A stretch of DNA of 61,767 nt from Candidatus Yaniella excrementigallinarum (GTDB lineage: Bacteria; Actinomycetota; Actinomycetes; Actinomycetales; Micrococcaceae): contig DXHA01000025.1 in assembly GCA_019113675.1 (NCBI GenBank), forward strand, positions 1 to 61,767, given 5' to 3'. The position numbers were made by a program, and so were the translations under genes. The notes under the pieces were generated by a model that saw nothing but the letters and a program-made list of their open reading frames with translations, had not been told where the DNA came from and did no database searches. Position 1 is the first letter of the stretch. Every line of letters starts with the position of its first letter. Positions 50,196 through 60,000 of this stretch are shown piece after piece.

Positions 50196-50672
50196 GTGAC
50201 GACACTTCCGCCCCACGAGCAACTCACTGCCTGGATGCAACACGCCATCGATACAGCACATACAGCTACGCGTACCGGTGATGTGCCCATCGGCGCCGCT
50301 ATCTACGCGCCAGACGGCGTTTTGGTGGCTTCAGGAGTCAATGCCGTAGAACATTCGGGTGACCCAACCCGTCATGCAGAAATGGTAGCGATTTCCAACG
50401 CTATTGGGGCGCTTAGCACTTCTGACTGGGAGCTAGCCGATTGCACGCTGGTAGTTACCGTTGAACCGTGCTCGATGTGTGCCGGAGCTATGGTACTGGC
50501 ACGACTACCACGAGTGGTATTTGGTGCCTGGGAGCCCAAAACGGGGGCCAGCGGGTCGGTGCTGGATATCCTGCGGGAACCGCGGTTGAACCATCAGGTC
50601 GAAGTTATCAGCGGGGTCTTAGCTGAGCAGTGTCGCAAGCTATTGCAGGATTTTTTTGCGACGAAACGCTAA
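50196..50672 (+). CDS. tadA: tRNA-specific adenosine deaminase
   Basis: Zinc enzyme that converts A34 to inosine in tRNA-Arg(ACG). The GTG start gives 158 residues with the deaminase zinc motifs HAEM (catalytic Glu, about 60) and PCSMCAGAMVLARL (about 93-106). The C-terminal RKLLQDFFATKR is family-typical. Its expected tRNA-Arg(ACG) substrate is encoded at 43581, 6.5 kb away. A cytidine/guanine deaminase paralogue is less likely given this length and motif spacing. Confidence 0.93.
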   Translation: MTTLPPHEQLTAWMQHAIDTAHTATRTGDVPIGAAIYAPDGVLVASGVNAVEHSGDPTRHAEMVAISNAIGALSTSDWELADCTLVVTVEPCSMCAGAMVLARLPRVVFGAWEPKTGASGSVLDILREPRLNHQVEVISGVLAEQCRKLLQDFFATKR

Positions 50673-50674
50673 TT

Positions 50675-50704
50675 TTGGGAATTGAGCTAACCGTCGGGTA
50701 TAGT
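50675..50704 (+). promoter_or_regulatory. Promoter of tRNA-Ser(CGA)
   Basis: TTGGGA (50675-50680), an 18-bp spacer and TATAGT (50699-50704) precede the tRNA by 13 bp. Confidence 0.5.
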
Positions 50705-50717
50705 GACCTGGGTATTT

Positions 50718-50805
50718 GGTAGCGTGTCCGAGCGGCCGAAGGTGAAGCACTCGAAATGCTTTGTACGGCAACCCCGTACCGAGGGTTCAAATCCCTCCGC
50801 TACCG
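50718..50805 (+). tRNA. tRNA-Ser (CGA)
   Basis: An 88-nt class II tRNA. Acceptor GGTAGCG (50718-50724) pairs with CGCTACC (50798-50804), discriminator G. The anticodon loop CTCGAAA gives CGA (UCG codon). Long variable arm TTGTACGGCAACCCCGTACC, T-loop TTCAAAT. Confidence 0.96.
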
Positions 50806-50807
50806 CC

Positions 50808-50845
50808 AGAAAAGACCGCGAACCGTTTGGTTCGCGGTCTTTTCT
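50808..50845. terminator. Bidirectional terminator between tRNA-Ser(CGA) and prpC
   Basis: A perfect 17-bp stem: AGAAAAGACCGCGAACC (50808-50824) with its complement at 50829-50845, a GTTT loop, and T-rich ends on either strand (TTTTCT). It ends 19 bp from the prpC stop codon, so it can serve both converging units. Confidence 0.92.
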
Positions 50846-50864
50846 ACGCTGCTGCAGCATGCTA

Positions 50865-51998
50865 CTAGAGTGAGCGCTGATCTGGCCCGTGATAGGCCGA
50901 CAGCGGGCGGATTAACGCATTGTCAGCACGCTGTTCAATGATATGCGATGTCCAACCGGTAATACGCGCGGCGATGAACAGTGGCGTGAACATATCGGTG
51001 TCAAAACCCATCAGATGATAGGTCGGCCCTGCCGGATAGTCCAAGTTTGGCAGGATATCTTTGGCTTCGCTCATGGCTTTTTCTAGGCCATCATAAAGGC
51101 CCAAGATCTCATGCCGACCGTAGTAGTCAATCATCTTGTCCAGTGCGGCCTTCATTGACGGTACACGTGAGTCGCCGTTCTTATAGACACGGTGGCCAAA
51201 GCCCATGACCTTCTTCTTATTGGCCAGGGCTGCTTCCATCCAGGATTTGGCGCGGGAAGCGGCGTCTTCGCGGGATTCGTTTTTGTCAATGCCAATCTCG
51301 TCGAAGGTATGCATAACGGCCTCGTTCGCCCCACCGTGCAGCGGCCCTTTGAGAGCACCGATGGCGCCGGTAACGGCCGAGTGCAGGTCAGATTCCGTCG
51401 ACGTGATGACCCTGGCGGTGAATGTTGAAGCGTTGAAGGAGTGCTCAGCGTAGAGCACCATGGAGACACGGAAGGCGTCAACCACTTCTGGCGGATATTC
51501 CTCACCAAAGGTCATCCACAAAAAGTTCTGCGAATAATCCAAGTCTTCGCGTGGTTCAACAATATCCAGATCCCGACGACGGCGTTGGTCATAGGCCACA
51601 ACAGCGGGGAATGCGGCAAAGAGTTCTTTGGCTTTGCGTAGTTCCACCGAAGGGTCAGCATTTTCGGCGTCGGCGTGGCGTGCTCCAATCACTGAAACAG
51701 CGGTGCGGGCAACATCCATGGGATGGGTATCTTTGGGTAGCAGGTCGATGGCTGCTTTCACGGCTGGATCCAATGTGCGATTGGCGCGTTCCAGCTTGAT
51801 GAAGGCATCCAATTCGGCCTGGGAGGGCAGCTCACCGTTCCACAGCAATAGGGCAACTTCTTCAAAGGACTTCTGCTCAGCCAACTCTTGGACCGGATAA
51901 CCGCGGTACAGTAGCGAGTTGGTGTCAGGGTTGACTTTTGAAACGGCAGTGGAATCGGCGACCACGCCGACTAGACCTTTTTTAATCTCTTCGGACAT
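50865..51998 (-). CDS. prpC: 2-methylcitrate synthase
   Basis: Condenses propionyl-CoA with oxaloacetate to 2-methylcitrate. The 377 residues show the citrate synthase core: LLYRGYPVQELAEQ near the start, LYAEHSFNASTFTARVITST (catalytic His), GALKGPLHGGANEAVM, VMGFGHRVYKNGDSRVP (second His), and IEQRADNALIRP near the end. By sequence a citrate synthase is possible, but its place as the last gene of prpD-prpB-prpC identifies it. It follows prpB by 11 bp. Confidence 0.93.
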   Translation of the reverse strand: MSEEIKKGLVGVVADSTAVSKVNPDTNSLLYRGYPVQELAEQKSFEEVALLLWNGELPSQAELDAFIKLERANRTLDPAVKAAIDLLPKDTHPMDVARTAVSVIGARHADAENADPSVELRKAKELFAAFPAVVAYDQRRRRDLDIVEPREDLDYSQNFLWMTFGEEYPPEVVDAFRVSMVLYAEHSFNASTFTARVITSTESDLHSAVTGAIGALKGPLHGGANEAVMHTFDEIGIDKNESREDAASRAKSWMEAALANKKKVMGFGHRVYKNGDSRVPSMKAALDKMIDYYGRHEILGLYDGLEKAMSEAKDILPNLDYPAGPTYHLMGFDTDMFTPLFIAARITGWTSHIIEQRADNALIRPLSAYHGPDQRSL

Positions 51999-52009
51999 AA
52001 CTACTCCAA

Positions 52010-52939
52010 TCAGAGGGTTTCGGCGTTGGCTTCGATATCCAGACCGGGTACTTCGAAGTTGAAGATACCGGAGTCAAACGCGTTGTAGTCTTCATAGGCT
52101 ACAAGCTCATAGAGGCGAGACCGAGTTAACATCTCCCACACAGCAGGCTGCTGTGTATCATTTTCGCTAATCGTATCTAACACGCGTTCTGCGGCTCCCA
52201 TTGCACTGCGTAACAAAGTGACCGGATAAATAATCATGGCCACCCCGGCATCAGCGAGTTGTTGACGGGTAAACAGCTCGGATTTACCAAATTCTGTCAT
52301 ATTGGCCAGCACCGGCACCTCGACGGCATTGGTAATAGTCTCGAATTCGGATAAATCCTTCATGGCTTCTGGGAAAATCGCGTCGGCCCCGGCATCTACC
52401 ATGGCTTTGATCCGATCCACGGCGGCATCCAAACCATCAATACCACGGATATCGGTGCGGGCCATGATGAGGAAATTCTCATCGATGCGCGCATCGGCGG
52501 CGGCGGCGATTCGCTGGGTCATGGTTGCAGCATCGACGACGGTCTTACCGTCTAAGTGGCCACAACGTTTTGGCAGGATTTGGTCTTCGATGTGCATCCC
52601 GGCTAGCCCTGCGTGTTCCAATTCCTGGATGGTGCGGGCTAGGTTCATGGGCTCACCAAATCCCGTGTCAGCATCCACCAGGGCGGGTAGATCTGTCATC
52701 CGAGCAATCTGTCCTGCCCGGTTGGCTACCTCCGGTAGCGTCGTCAGGCCAATGTCTGGAAGTCCCAGATCGTTAGCGAGCACGGCACCGGAGATATATA
52801 CGCCGTCGAAATTTTTATCCTCGATTAACCGCGCAGACAGCGGGTTGAATGCACCGGGGAATTGCCTAGCTGCTCCGGGGGTGAGCATATTGCGTAGCGC
52901 GGTGCGTTTTTCGGCTGGACTAACTTTTGAATACAGCAT
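52010..52939 (-). CDS. prpB: 2-methylisocitrate lyase
   Basis: Cleaves 2-methylisocitrate to pyruvate and succinate. The 309 residues fit the isocitrate lyase/PEP mutase family with DADTGFGEP (metal-binding, about 86-94), the signature KRCGHLDGK with the catalytic Cys (about 121-129), and RTDIRGIDGLDAAVDRI. Its ATG overlaps the prpD stop (TAATG), which implies translational coupling. Confidence 0.95.
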   Translation of the reverse strand: MLYSKVSPAEKRTALRNMLTPGAARQFPGAFNPLSARLIEDKNFDGVYISGAVLANDLGLPDIGLTTLPEVANRAGQIARMTDLPALVDADTGFGEPMNLARTIQELEHAGLAGMHIEDQILPKRCGHLDGKTVVDAATMTQRIAAAADARIDENFLIMARTDIRGIDGLDAAVDRIKAMVDAGADAIFPEAMKDLSEFETITNAVEVPVLANMTEFGKSELFTRQQLADAGVAMIIYPVTLLRSAMGAAERVLDTISENDTQQPAVWEMLTRSRLYELVAYEDYNAFDSGIFNFEVPGLDIEANAETL

Positions 52940-54447
52940 TAGAAGAGTCCTTTCGGAGCGTCAGCCGTGATGGAGTTGGTCACCACGTTGAGCTGATCGA
53001 GTTCACCGGCCTGGAGTTCATCAAGACGTTGGACGGCGTCCAGGAAGCGAACGATTTCGTCTTCTTCGATGACGCCTTCGGCCAGGCTGCGGAACTTGTT
53101 GATGTATTGTTCGCGGCCAAATGGGCGGGCACCTAGCGGATGAGCATCGGCGACGGCGATGTCATCGGTGATCACGGTGCCGTCTTTCATAGTGATTTCC
53201 ACCGAACCTCCAAAAGCTTTTTCGTTGAGGTCTAGTGAGTGGTAGCGGCGAGTCCATTCCGGGTCTTCCACGGTAGAGACTTTATGCCACAGTTCAACAG
53301 TATCCGGGCGCTGGGCGCGTTCTGGGGCGTAGGAATCCACGTGATGCCACGCGCCGTCCTGCAATGCGACGGCGAAGATGTACATAATCGAATGATCCAG
53401 GGTTTCGCGCGATGCGGTGGGGTCCATCTTTTCCGGGTCGTTGGCACCGGTACCAATCACGTAGTGGGTGTGGTGTGAGGTCTTGATCAAAATGGACTCC
53501 ACATTGGCCGGGTCGGTAGCCTCTGGGTGCTCGTTGTGGAGTTTGCGGGCCAAATCGATCCAGGCCTGTGCTTGGTATTCGGCGGAGTGCTCCTTGGTGT
53601 AGGTATCCAAGATGGCGCGTTTTGCTTCGCCGTCTTCGGGCAGCGGCACCGTGTAATGAGCATCAGGGCCATCTAGCAGCCAGGCGATAACGCCGTCTTC
53701 ACCTTCATAGATTGGTACCGGCGAGGTTTGGCCACGCAGGGCACGGTCCATGGCTTCTACGGCCATCTTGGCAGCAAATGCCGGAGCGTGGGCTTTCCAA
53801 GTGGAAATTTCGCCTTTACGGGACTGGCGAGTGGCGGTTGTAGTGTGCAACGCCTGGCCAATGGCTTGGAAAATTGTTTCGGTATCGGCATCCAATAATG
53901 TGCCAAGTCCTGCTGCTGCCGATGGGCCCAGGTGGGCGACGTGGTCAATTTTGTGTTCGTGCAGGCAGATGGCTTTTACCAGATTGACTTGGATTTCATA
54001 GGCGGTAGCAATGCCGCGGATCAACTCGTGACCGGATTTGCCGGCATGCTCAGCGGCAGCCAGCACCGCCGGGATGTTGTCGCCGGGGTGGGAGTAGTCT
54101 GCAGCCAAAAAGGTGTCGTGGTAGTCCAATTCGCGCACGGCCACGCCATTGGCCCAGGCAGCCCATTCTGGCGAGACCTTTTGGGTAACACCAAATACTG
54201 ATGCGCCGGTGCCGTTGGCCGATGGCGCATGAGTCATCGCCTGTGCCCGTGCCGAGACAATGGGTGCACGATTCAGTGAGGCCACTGCCACCGAGGCATT
54301 ATCAATGATGCGGTTAATGATCATGTCTTTGACTTCGTCGGTTACTGCGACGTCGTCGGTGGCAACCTTGGCAATCTTATAGGCCAGCTGATCTTCGTGT
54401 GGCAGGTGTTCAGCGGACGGGTAGACGCGTACTTCGTGGTTAATCAT
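52939..54447 (-). CDS. prpD: 2-methylcitrate dehydratase (MmgE/PrpD family)
   Basis: Dehydrates 2-methylcitrate in the methylcitrate cycle. From the ATG at 54447 (AAGGGA upstream) it has 502 residues. Family blocks seen are [40 protein letters not shown] (about 100-119), [14 protein letters not shown], and [10 protein letters not shown] near the end. A longer frame to 54522 overlaps gntR and is not conserved. The gntR 3' end overlaps the start by 8 bp, so gntR-prpD-prpB-prpC look like a single operon. Confidence 0.95.
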   Translation of the reverse strand: MINHEVRVYPSAEHLPHEDQLAYKIAKVATDDVAVTDEVKDMIINRIIDNASVAVASLNRAPIVSARAQAMTHAPSANGTGASVFGVTQKVSPEWAAWANGVAVRELDYHDTFLAADYSHPGDNIPAVLAAAEHAGKSGHELIRGIATAYEIQVNLVKAICLHEHKIDHVAHLGPSAAAGLGTLLDADTETIFQAIGQALHTTTATRQSRKGEISTWKAHAPAFAAKMAVEAMDRALRGQTSPVPIYEGEDGVIAWLLDGPDAHYTVPLPEDGEAKRAILDTYTKEHSAEYQAQAWIDLARKLHNEHPEATDPANVESILIKTSHHTHYVIGTGANDPEKMDPTASRETLDHSIMYIFAVALQDGAWHHVDSYAPERAQRPDTVELWHKVSTVEDPEWTRRYHSLDLNEKAFGGSVEITMKDGTVITDDIAVADAHPLGARPFGREQYINKFRSLAEGVIEEDEIVRFLDAVQRLDELQAGELDQLNVVTNSITADAPKGLF

Positions 54448-55093
54448 GAGGTCCCTTCGGTGTTTCAGCATGGGTAAGGATATGGTCCAGCGACGCGTGC
54501 AAATGCATGGTCGTCGCTGCACTAGCTAATAACGGGTCTTTATTGGCGATAGCTTCAGCAATTTTGGAGTGTTCTACCGCAGATGCGGCTAGCCGGGTTG
54601 GATTGTCTTTGGCCATGCGACGAACCCGCGATAAATGGACGCGCAAATTCGCCAGTGCGGTGGCTAAATATTCATTACCGGCGGCCGTATCGATCAGCTC
54701 GTCCATGGTGTTGATCAACTGATAATACGGGCCGGGTTCCGCCAGGGTTTGCGAGTTTTCTGCGACGTCGCGAAACTTTTTGGCCAGTGGACCAAACCGG
54801 TGGGTTTGCTCGCTGCCAGCGGCCAATCGGGCTGACTCGGTCTCTAGGACGCGGCGCAGTACGAACATGTCGGTGAGATCATCTAGGGAGACATCGGATA
54901 CTACCGTACCGCGGCCTCGCTGGGCAGTGGCCAAACCATCGGCGACCAGCCGTGCCACTGCTTCACGAACCGGGGTCCGGGAGACACCCAGACGTTCCGA
55001 TAACTCCACCTCAGCAAGTGCTGTTCCGGGGGCAAGTTCCCAATTTAGGATGTCCCGGCGCAGCGCTCTGTAGGCTCGTTCACTGGCTCGCAT
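54440..55093 (-). CDS. GntR family regulator (FCD/FadR-type) of the methylcitrate operon
   Basis: Regulator of 217 residues. The winged helix-turn-helix (about 5-70) contains [41 protein letters not shown] and [10 protein letters not shown]; the helical FCD effector domain (about 85-210) carries conserved His residues near its end ([12 protein letters not shown]) that would bind metal and a carboxylate ligand. As first gene of the prp operon it probably senses a methylcitrate-cycle intermediate. TGTATACA overlaps its -10 box, which supports autoregulation. The mRNA may be leaderless. Confidence 0.9.
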   Translation of the reverse strand: MRASERAYRALRRDILNWELAPGTALAEVELSERLGVSRTPVREAVARLVADGLATAQRGRGTVVSDVSLDDLTDMFVLRRVLETESARLAAGSEQTHRFGPLAKKFRDVAENSQTLAEPGPYYQLINTMDELIDTAAGNEYLATALANLRVHLSRVRRMAKDNPTRLAASAVEHSKIAEAIANKDPLLASAATTMHLHASLDHILTHAETPKGPHD

Positions 55094-55101
55094 ACCTCCA
55101 G

Positions 55102-55130
55102 TGTATACATGGCATAGCGATATTGGCCAA
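55102..55130 (-). promoter_or_regulatory. gntR-prp operon promoter with overlapping TGTATACA operator
   Basis: On the minus strand TTGGCC (55125-55130), a 17-bp spacer and TATACA (55102-55107) end 8 nt before the ATG of gntR. The -10 is part of the palindrome TGTATACA (55102-55109), so a bound regulator would cover it. Confidence 0.6.
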
Positions 55131-55164
55131 TGCGTTGAGATCTATCCCATAAATAGGCAACTGT

Positions 55165-55172
55165 TGTATACA
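55165..55172. promoter_or_regulatory. Second TGTATACA palindrome of the prp promoter region
   Basis: An identical 8-bp palindrome, flanked as TTGTATACAC, which is the inverted copy of the GTGTATACAT context at 55101. Centre-to-centre distance to the first site is 63 bp, six helical turns, which would suit cooperative binding by two dimers. Confidence 0.5.
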
Positions 55173-55187
55173 CCGCTGTAGGTACAA

Positions 55188-55216
55188 AAACCCGGCCACC
55201 TTGGGTGACCGGGTTT
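55188..55216 (-). terminator. Terminator of the gltS gene
   Basis: AAACCCGG (55188-55195) pairs with CCGGGTTT (55209-55216), with an inner CACC/GGTG stem, one mismatch and a 3-nt loop. On the minus strand TTTTTGTACC follows. It lies 3 bp after the gltS stop codon. Confidence 0.85.
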
Positions 55217-55219
55217 CGG

Positions 55220-56560
55220 TTAGGCAGGTTGCATCGCGGGTCGATTCCTTCTGGCCAAAAACATCCCAAAAATAATGGCAGCCACGGCAATGGCGCCCCA
55301 GATGCCAACCACGGCCCAGGCAGCCCCGGCAAAGATCAATGGTGGCACAAAGGTTGCAGCGGTAATTTCCACCGGGGTAACCGGAATATAGGCCAGACCA
55401 AAGTCTTCCATGGTGCCCGATTTCAGCTCTGGGTCAACTACCCGCAACATGGCGATACCGGTGGCGACTGCACCGGTGGACCAACCCCAGGTGAAAATTG
55501 AGCGTTCGAACCAGCCCTGTTGCATAAGCCGCGGAGCAACCCACAACCCTAAAAACAACGTCAGTCCAAGACCGAAGATAAATAGCATGGCCAGTTCAAT
55601 ACCGAAACTTGCTACCACATGCGGCTGAATCGATGCGATACCGGCAACGATTAATACATCGGTGGCAGTACCAGATATGGACTGCAGCGTAGCCCGGTCA
55701 ACATAGGTAGAGACCTTACCGCGGGCCATAACCGCACGCAGAATAAGCCCCAAGATAAAGGCCAGCACGAATACCGGCACCGAAAGTGCCGGGTAGAAAT
55801 GCTCGACGACCAATGACAGTCCATAAGCTGCAGCCGAAACCATGACGACGACAGAAACTTGGAAACCCAAAGATTCAATAGATGAACCGGTAAAAGTGTG
55901 CTGACCAAGCGATGGCCGCCGGTTGACTTCGCGTATCAATCCGGTGCGTTCTTCTACGGGTAGGTCGCCAATGGAGCGAAACGCTTTGACATGCCCACGG
56001 TTAGCGGCAATTTTGGCTTGAATAATCCCACCAACAATGCCCACGATCAGGCCTACGGTTGCCGAGGTGAACGCCAACGAAGCGATTTCTGGGTCAGTGT
56101 TGGCAAAAGCATCACCCATCGCCGCTGCTGTGCCATAGCCACCAACCCAGCCGGCAAATAGCACAGTCCCAAGTGCATCCGGTGAGCCAAACAGCGGCTG
56201 TAATAAGACCAACACAAAACCCATACCCAGTGCGACCTGCAGTGCATACATCAAGACACCGTGGGCGGCAAAACCGCCAACATTACGGTTAATCTTGCGA
56301 ATATCGAAGTCGTCCGTCATCGCCACTGCGGCAAACACAATGGCAATCAACACCGATGAGTACGTGGATAACTGGTCGGATAGCGGTAGCCACCCCAACA
56401 CTTCGGGTCCCAGCACCAGCCCCAGCACTCCGGCAATAACCGAGGCAGGGATCATCAATGTTTGGATAGGTTTAATGACGGCGCGCAGACCGGCGCCAAT
56501 GATAAGCAACAGGCCAATTAGCCCGGCATCAATCAGTATTGTCCACGGTGTGAATTCCAT
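55220..56560 (-). CDS. gltS: GltS family sodium/glutamate symporter
   Basis: A 446-residue membrane carrier of the glutamate:sodium symporter (ESS) family. About ten hydrophobic segments are visible, with re-entrant loop sequences in the two repeats (LFAGWVGGYGTAAAMGDAF and TWGWSTGAVATGIAMLRVVD). The N-terminal VIAGVLGLVLGPEVLG is also typical. It should import glutamate or a related dicarboxylate driven by sodium. Being next to the prp operon it might instead import a carboxylate, but nothing here proves that. Divergent from rlmH. Confidence 0.85.
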   Translation of the reverse strand: MEFTPWTILIDAGLIGLLLIIGAGLRAVIKPIQTLMIPASVIAGVLGLVLGPEVLGWLPLSDQLSTYSSVLIAIVFAAVAMTDDFDIRKINRNVGGFAAHGVLMYALQVALGMGFVLVLLQPLFGSPDALGTVLFAGWVGGYGTAAAMGDAFANTDPEIASLAFTSATVGLIVGIVGGIIQAKIAANRGHVKAFRSIGDLPVEERTGLIREVNRRPSLGQHTFTGSSIESLGFQVSVVVMVSAAAYGLSLVVEHFYPALSVPVFVLAFILGLILRAVMARGKVSTYVDRATLQSISGTATDVLIVAGIASIQPHVVASFGIELAMLFIFGLGLTLFLGLWVAPRLMQQGWFERSIFTWGWSTGAVATGIAMLRVVDPELKSGTMEDFGLAYIPVTPVEITAATFVPPLIFAGAAWAVVGIWGAIAVAAIIFGMFLARRNRPAMQPA

Positions 56561-56570
56561 ACTGACAAGC

Positions 56571-56586
56571 TACAGTATGGACTGTA
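56571..56586. promoter_or_regulatory. Symmetric TACAGT-N4-ACTGTA palindrome between gltS and rlmH
   Basis: TACAGT (56571-56576), ATGG, ACTGTA (56581-56586) is a perfect 6+6 palindrome in the 50-bp divergent gap. Each half reads as a TANNNT -10 on one strand, so the site may combine back-to-back promoter elements, or be an operator for either gene. Confidence 0.45.
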
Positions 56587-56610
56587 CAACACGAAACGAG
56601 GACTTCAACC

Positions 56611-57069
56611 TTGTCAATACGTATTATCACAGTAGGCAAACGTCACGAGTCTTGGGTCGTTGAAGGCATTAATCGGTTCGCCAAACGACTCAAGAAACCT
56701 TACGACATCGAATTCACCTTCGTACCTCACACCACCTCCGGGGAGCAGCGCTCTCGGGATGAAGAGTCTGCTGCAATTAGCAAGCAGCTGCGAGCGCAGG
56801 ACCATGTCATTTTGCTTGATGAGCGTGGCGAACAATGCACTTCACCGCAACTGGCCAACCGGCTACAACAGTTATTTGATACGTCTCATCGTGTGGTGTT
56901 CATTATCGGTGGTGCTTACGGGGTCAATGAGACATTGCGAGCGCGTGCCAATACGGTGTGGGCGTTGGCGAAATTGGTGTTTCCGCATCAACTGGTGCGG
57001 CTGATGATAGTCGAACAGATTTATCGCGCGCAGGAGATTTCTGCTGGTCGTCCATACCATCACCAGTAG
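56611..57069 (+). CDS. rlmH: 23S rRNA (pseudouridine-1915-N3)-methyltransferase
   Basis: SPOUT-type enzyme that methylates pseudouridine 1915 of 23S rRNA on assembled ribosomes. The 152 residues show SIRIITVGKRHESW near the start, LLDERGEQCTSPQLA, the SAM-binding FIIGGAYGV (about 99-107) and the C-terminal FPHQLVRLMIVEQIYRAQEI with the catalytic region. Translation starts at TTG, with GAGG about 11 nt upstream. The lhr gene follows after 9 bp. Confidence 0.94.
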   Translation: MSIRIITVGKRHESWVVEGINRFAKRLKKPYDIEFTFVPHTTSGEQRSRDEESAAISKQLRAQDHVILLDERGEQCTSPQLANRLQQLFDTSHRVVFIIGGAYGVNETLRARANTVWALAKLVFPHQLVRLMIVEQIYRAQEISAGRPYHHQ

Positions 57070-57078
57070 TCTGGTGGC

Positions 57079-60000
57079 ATGAGTTCAGTGCTGGATGGGT
57101 TTTCTGCTGCCACTTCGGCGTGGTTTGAAGCCGCATTTGCCCAGCCAACTAAAGCACAGCTGGGGGCATGGCAAACTATTGCTTCAGGCCAGCACGCACT
57201 GGTGATAGCTCCGACGGGTTCGGGCAAAACGCTAGCGGCGTTTCTATCGGCAATTGACCGGCTGATCACCCATCCGGCGCAAACAAAACCCCGCACCCGA
57301 GTATTGTATATTTCACCGCTAAAGGCGCTGGGCGTTGATATAGAACGCAACCTGAATGCGCCATTAGTGGGCATCAGTCAGACGGCGCGCGCTCAAGGAC
57401 TTGAGGTACCAGAGATCCGTACCGGTGTGCGCTCCGGGGACACTTCAGCACGGGATCGTCGTCGATTAGTCACCGATCCGCCCGAAATTTTGATTACCAC
57501 CCCGGAATCGTTGTACTTGATGCTGACGTCGAAGGCTCGCGAGAGTCTGGCAGGAGTGGAAACTGTCATTGTTGACGAGGTGCATGCGCTGGCCGGCAAT
57601 AAGCGTGGCGCCCATCTGGCGGTGTCCTTAGAACGGCTCGATGCGCTGTTACCTCAGCCGGCGCAACGTATCGGCTTATCGGCCACGGTTCGTCCGGCCG
57701 AAGAAGTGGCTCGGTTTTTGGGTGGTGTCCAACCCGTTGAGGTCGTTGACGGTGCCGAGGAAAAGCGCTGGGACATTACGGTATCGGTGCCAGTAGCCGA
57801 TATGAGCCAGCCGGCAACTGAGGGTTCTGCAGAAGAAAACGTTTCGATGTGGCCGCATGTGGAAGCCAAGATCATGGAGTTGGGCGAAACATATCGTTCC
57901 ATGATTGTTTTCGTTAATTCCCGGCGATCCGCCGAGCGGCTTACCGAAGCTCTTAATGAACGGTGGCAAGCCGAGGAGGAATTTGCCCGCACGCATCACG
58001 GTTCCATGTCGGCTACCGCCCGTGCCGAAGTGGAAGATGGGCTCAAATCCGGCACGTTGCGATGCGTAGTAGCGACGTCGTCGTTGGAATTAGGCATCGA
58101 TATGGGTGTAGTTGATGTGGTGGTTCATCTACAGGCTGCCCCATCAGTTGCCGCCGGGTTACAACGCGTGGGACGGGCCGGCCACCAGGTCGGTGAAGTA
58201 TCCACGGGCTGGTTTTTCCCATTGCACCGTGCCGATGTGGTCGACGCCGCGGTGGTGACCGAGCGGATGCTGACCGGGTCCATCGAGGCCCTGGATATTC
58301 CGGCTAACCCGTTGGATATTTTGGCCCAGCAAACCATCGCTGCCGCCGCCATGGATGAGTTGACCGATCAGGCTTGGTTTGAGCTGGTGCGCCGGGCGGC
58401 ACCGTTTACCGCCCTGTCGCTAGATGTATACGCGTCGGTGTTGGATTTATTGGCGGGCAAATATGTTTCTGATGAATTTGCTCAGCTGAAGCCCCGCGTG
58501 GTGTGGGATCGGGAAGCCGGTACGATTACTGCCCGGCCCGGAGCACAGCGGCTAGCAGTAACCTCGGGTGGCACTATCGCCGACCGGGGGCTATTTGGGG
58601 TCTATCTGGCCACTGATGCCGACGGCGCCAAACGCGTGGGAGAACTCGATGAGGAAATGGTCTATGAGTCCCGAGTCGGCGAAACCATTATTTTAGGGGC
58701 CACCACCTGGCAGATCGAGGACATCACGCACGATCGTGTGCTAGTTACTCCGGCCTTCGGTCGGCCCGGACGGTTACCGTTTTGGCGTGGCGACCAGCCC
58801 GGGCGGCCATTAGAGCTGGGCCGGGCAACCGGTGCATTTCGTCGCGAAATACTGGCCGGAAACGACACGCAGGCTCGTCTAGCGGCCGCTGGGTTAGATG
58901 AATATGCCCGGAACAATTTGGTCAATTATCTCACCGAGCAGCGCGATGCGACCGGGCATGTGCCAACTGACACCACGATATTGATCGAACGTTTCCGGGA
59001 CGAACTAGGTGACTGGCGGATCATTTTACATTCGCCGTTTGGTAAAGCCGTCCACGCACCCTGGGCCTTGGCCATCTCGGAGCGGGTGAAAGCCACCTAC
59101 GGTTTTGATGCCAATGCCATGGCTGGAGACGACGGGATTATTGTGCGGGTGCCAGCTACCGACGGCGAACCTCCGGGGGCCGATATTTTCTGGTTTGAGC
59201 CCGAAGATTTGCGTGACCAACTGCGTCAGCATGTTGGCGGTTCTGCCCTGTTTGCCGCACATTTTCGTGAAAACGCAGCCCGAGCCTTATTATTGCCGCG
59301 CCGTGATCCGGCCAAACGCACTCCCTTATGGCAGCAGCGCCAACGTGCAGCCCAACTGCTGGGTGTAGCTGCTAAGTATCCGCAGTTCCCCATCATTTTA
59401 GAAACCGTGCGTGAGGTACTGCAGGATGTCTATAACCTTGACGGGCTCATGGAGATTCTAGAGCAAATCAGGACCCGTGTCTTACGCGTGGTGGAAGTCC
59501 AAACGCCACAGGCCTCCCCGTTCGCTCAAACGCTGCTATTTGGTTATACCGCCCAGTTCATGTACGAAACCGATGCGCCCTTGGCCGAGCGTCGGGCCGC
59601 AGCCCTGTCGCTGGATCCCGGTTTGCTATCGCAATTGCTGGGCCAAGATATGCTGCGTGAGCTGCTTGACGACGACGTCATTGCACAGGTGGAAGCCGAA
59701 TTGCAACACACCGCAGCCTCCCGACGGCTTACCGGGATAGAAGGTATCGCTGATCTGCTGCGTCTACTTGGCCCGCTGACCACCGCCGAGTTGGCAGCCC
59801 GACTACATGAAGGCGACGAACAGGTCAGTCAGGCTACCGCACACCAGTGGGTGACAACGCTAGTTGCCGATAAGCGGGCCCTAGAGGTTCGTATCGGCTC
59901 GGTACAGTATTGGACGGCCATTGAAGATGCCCCACGACTGCGCGATGGATTAGGAATCCCACTACCGGTCGGGGTGCCGCAGGCCTTTGCAGGGGCAGTC

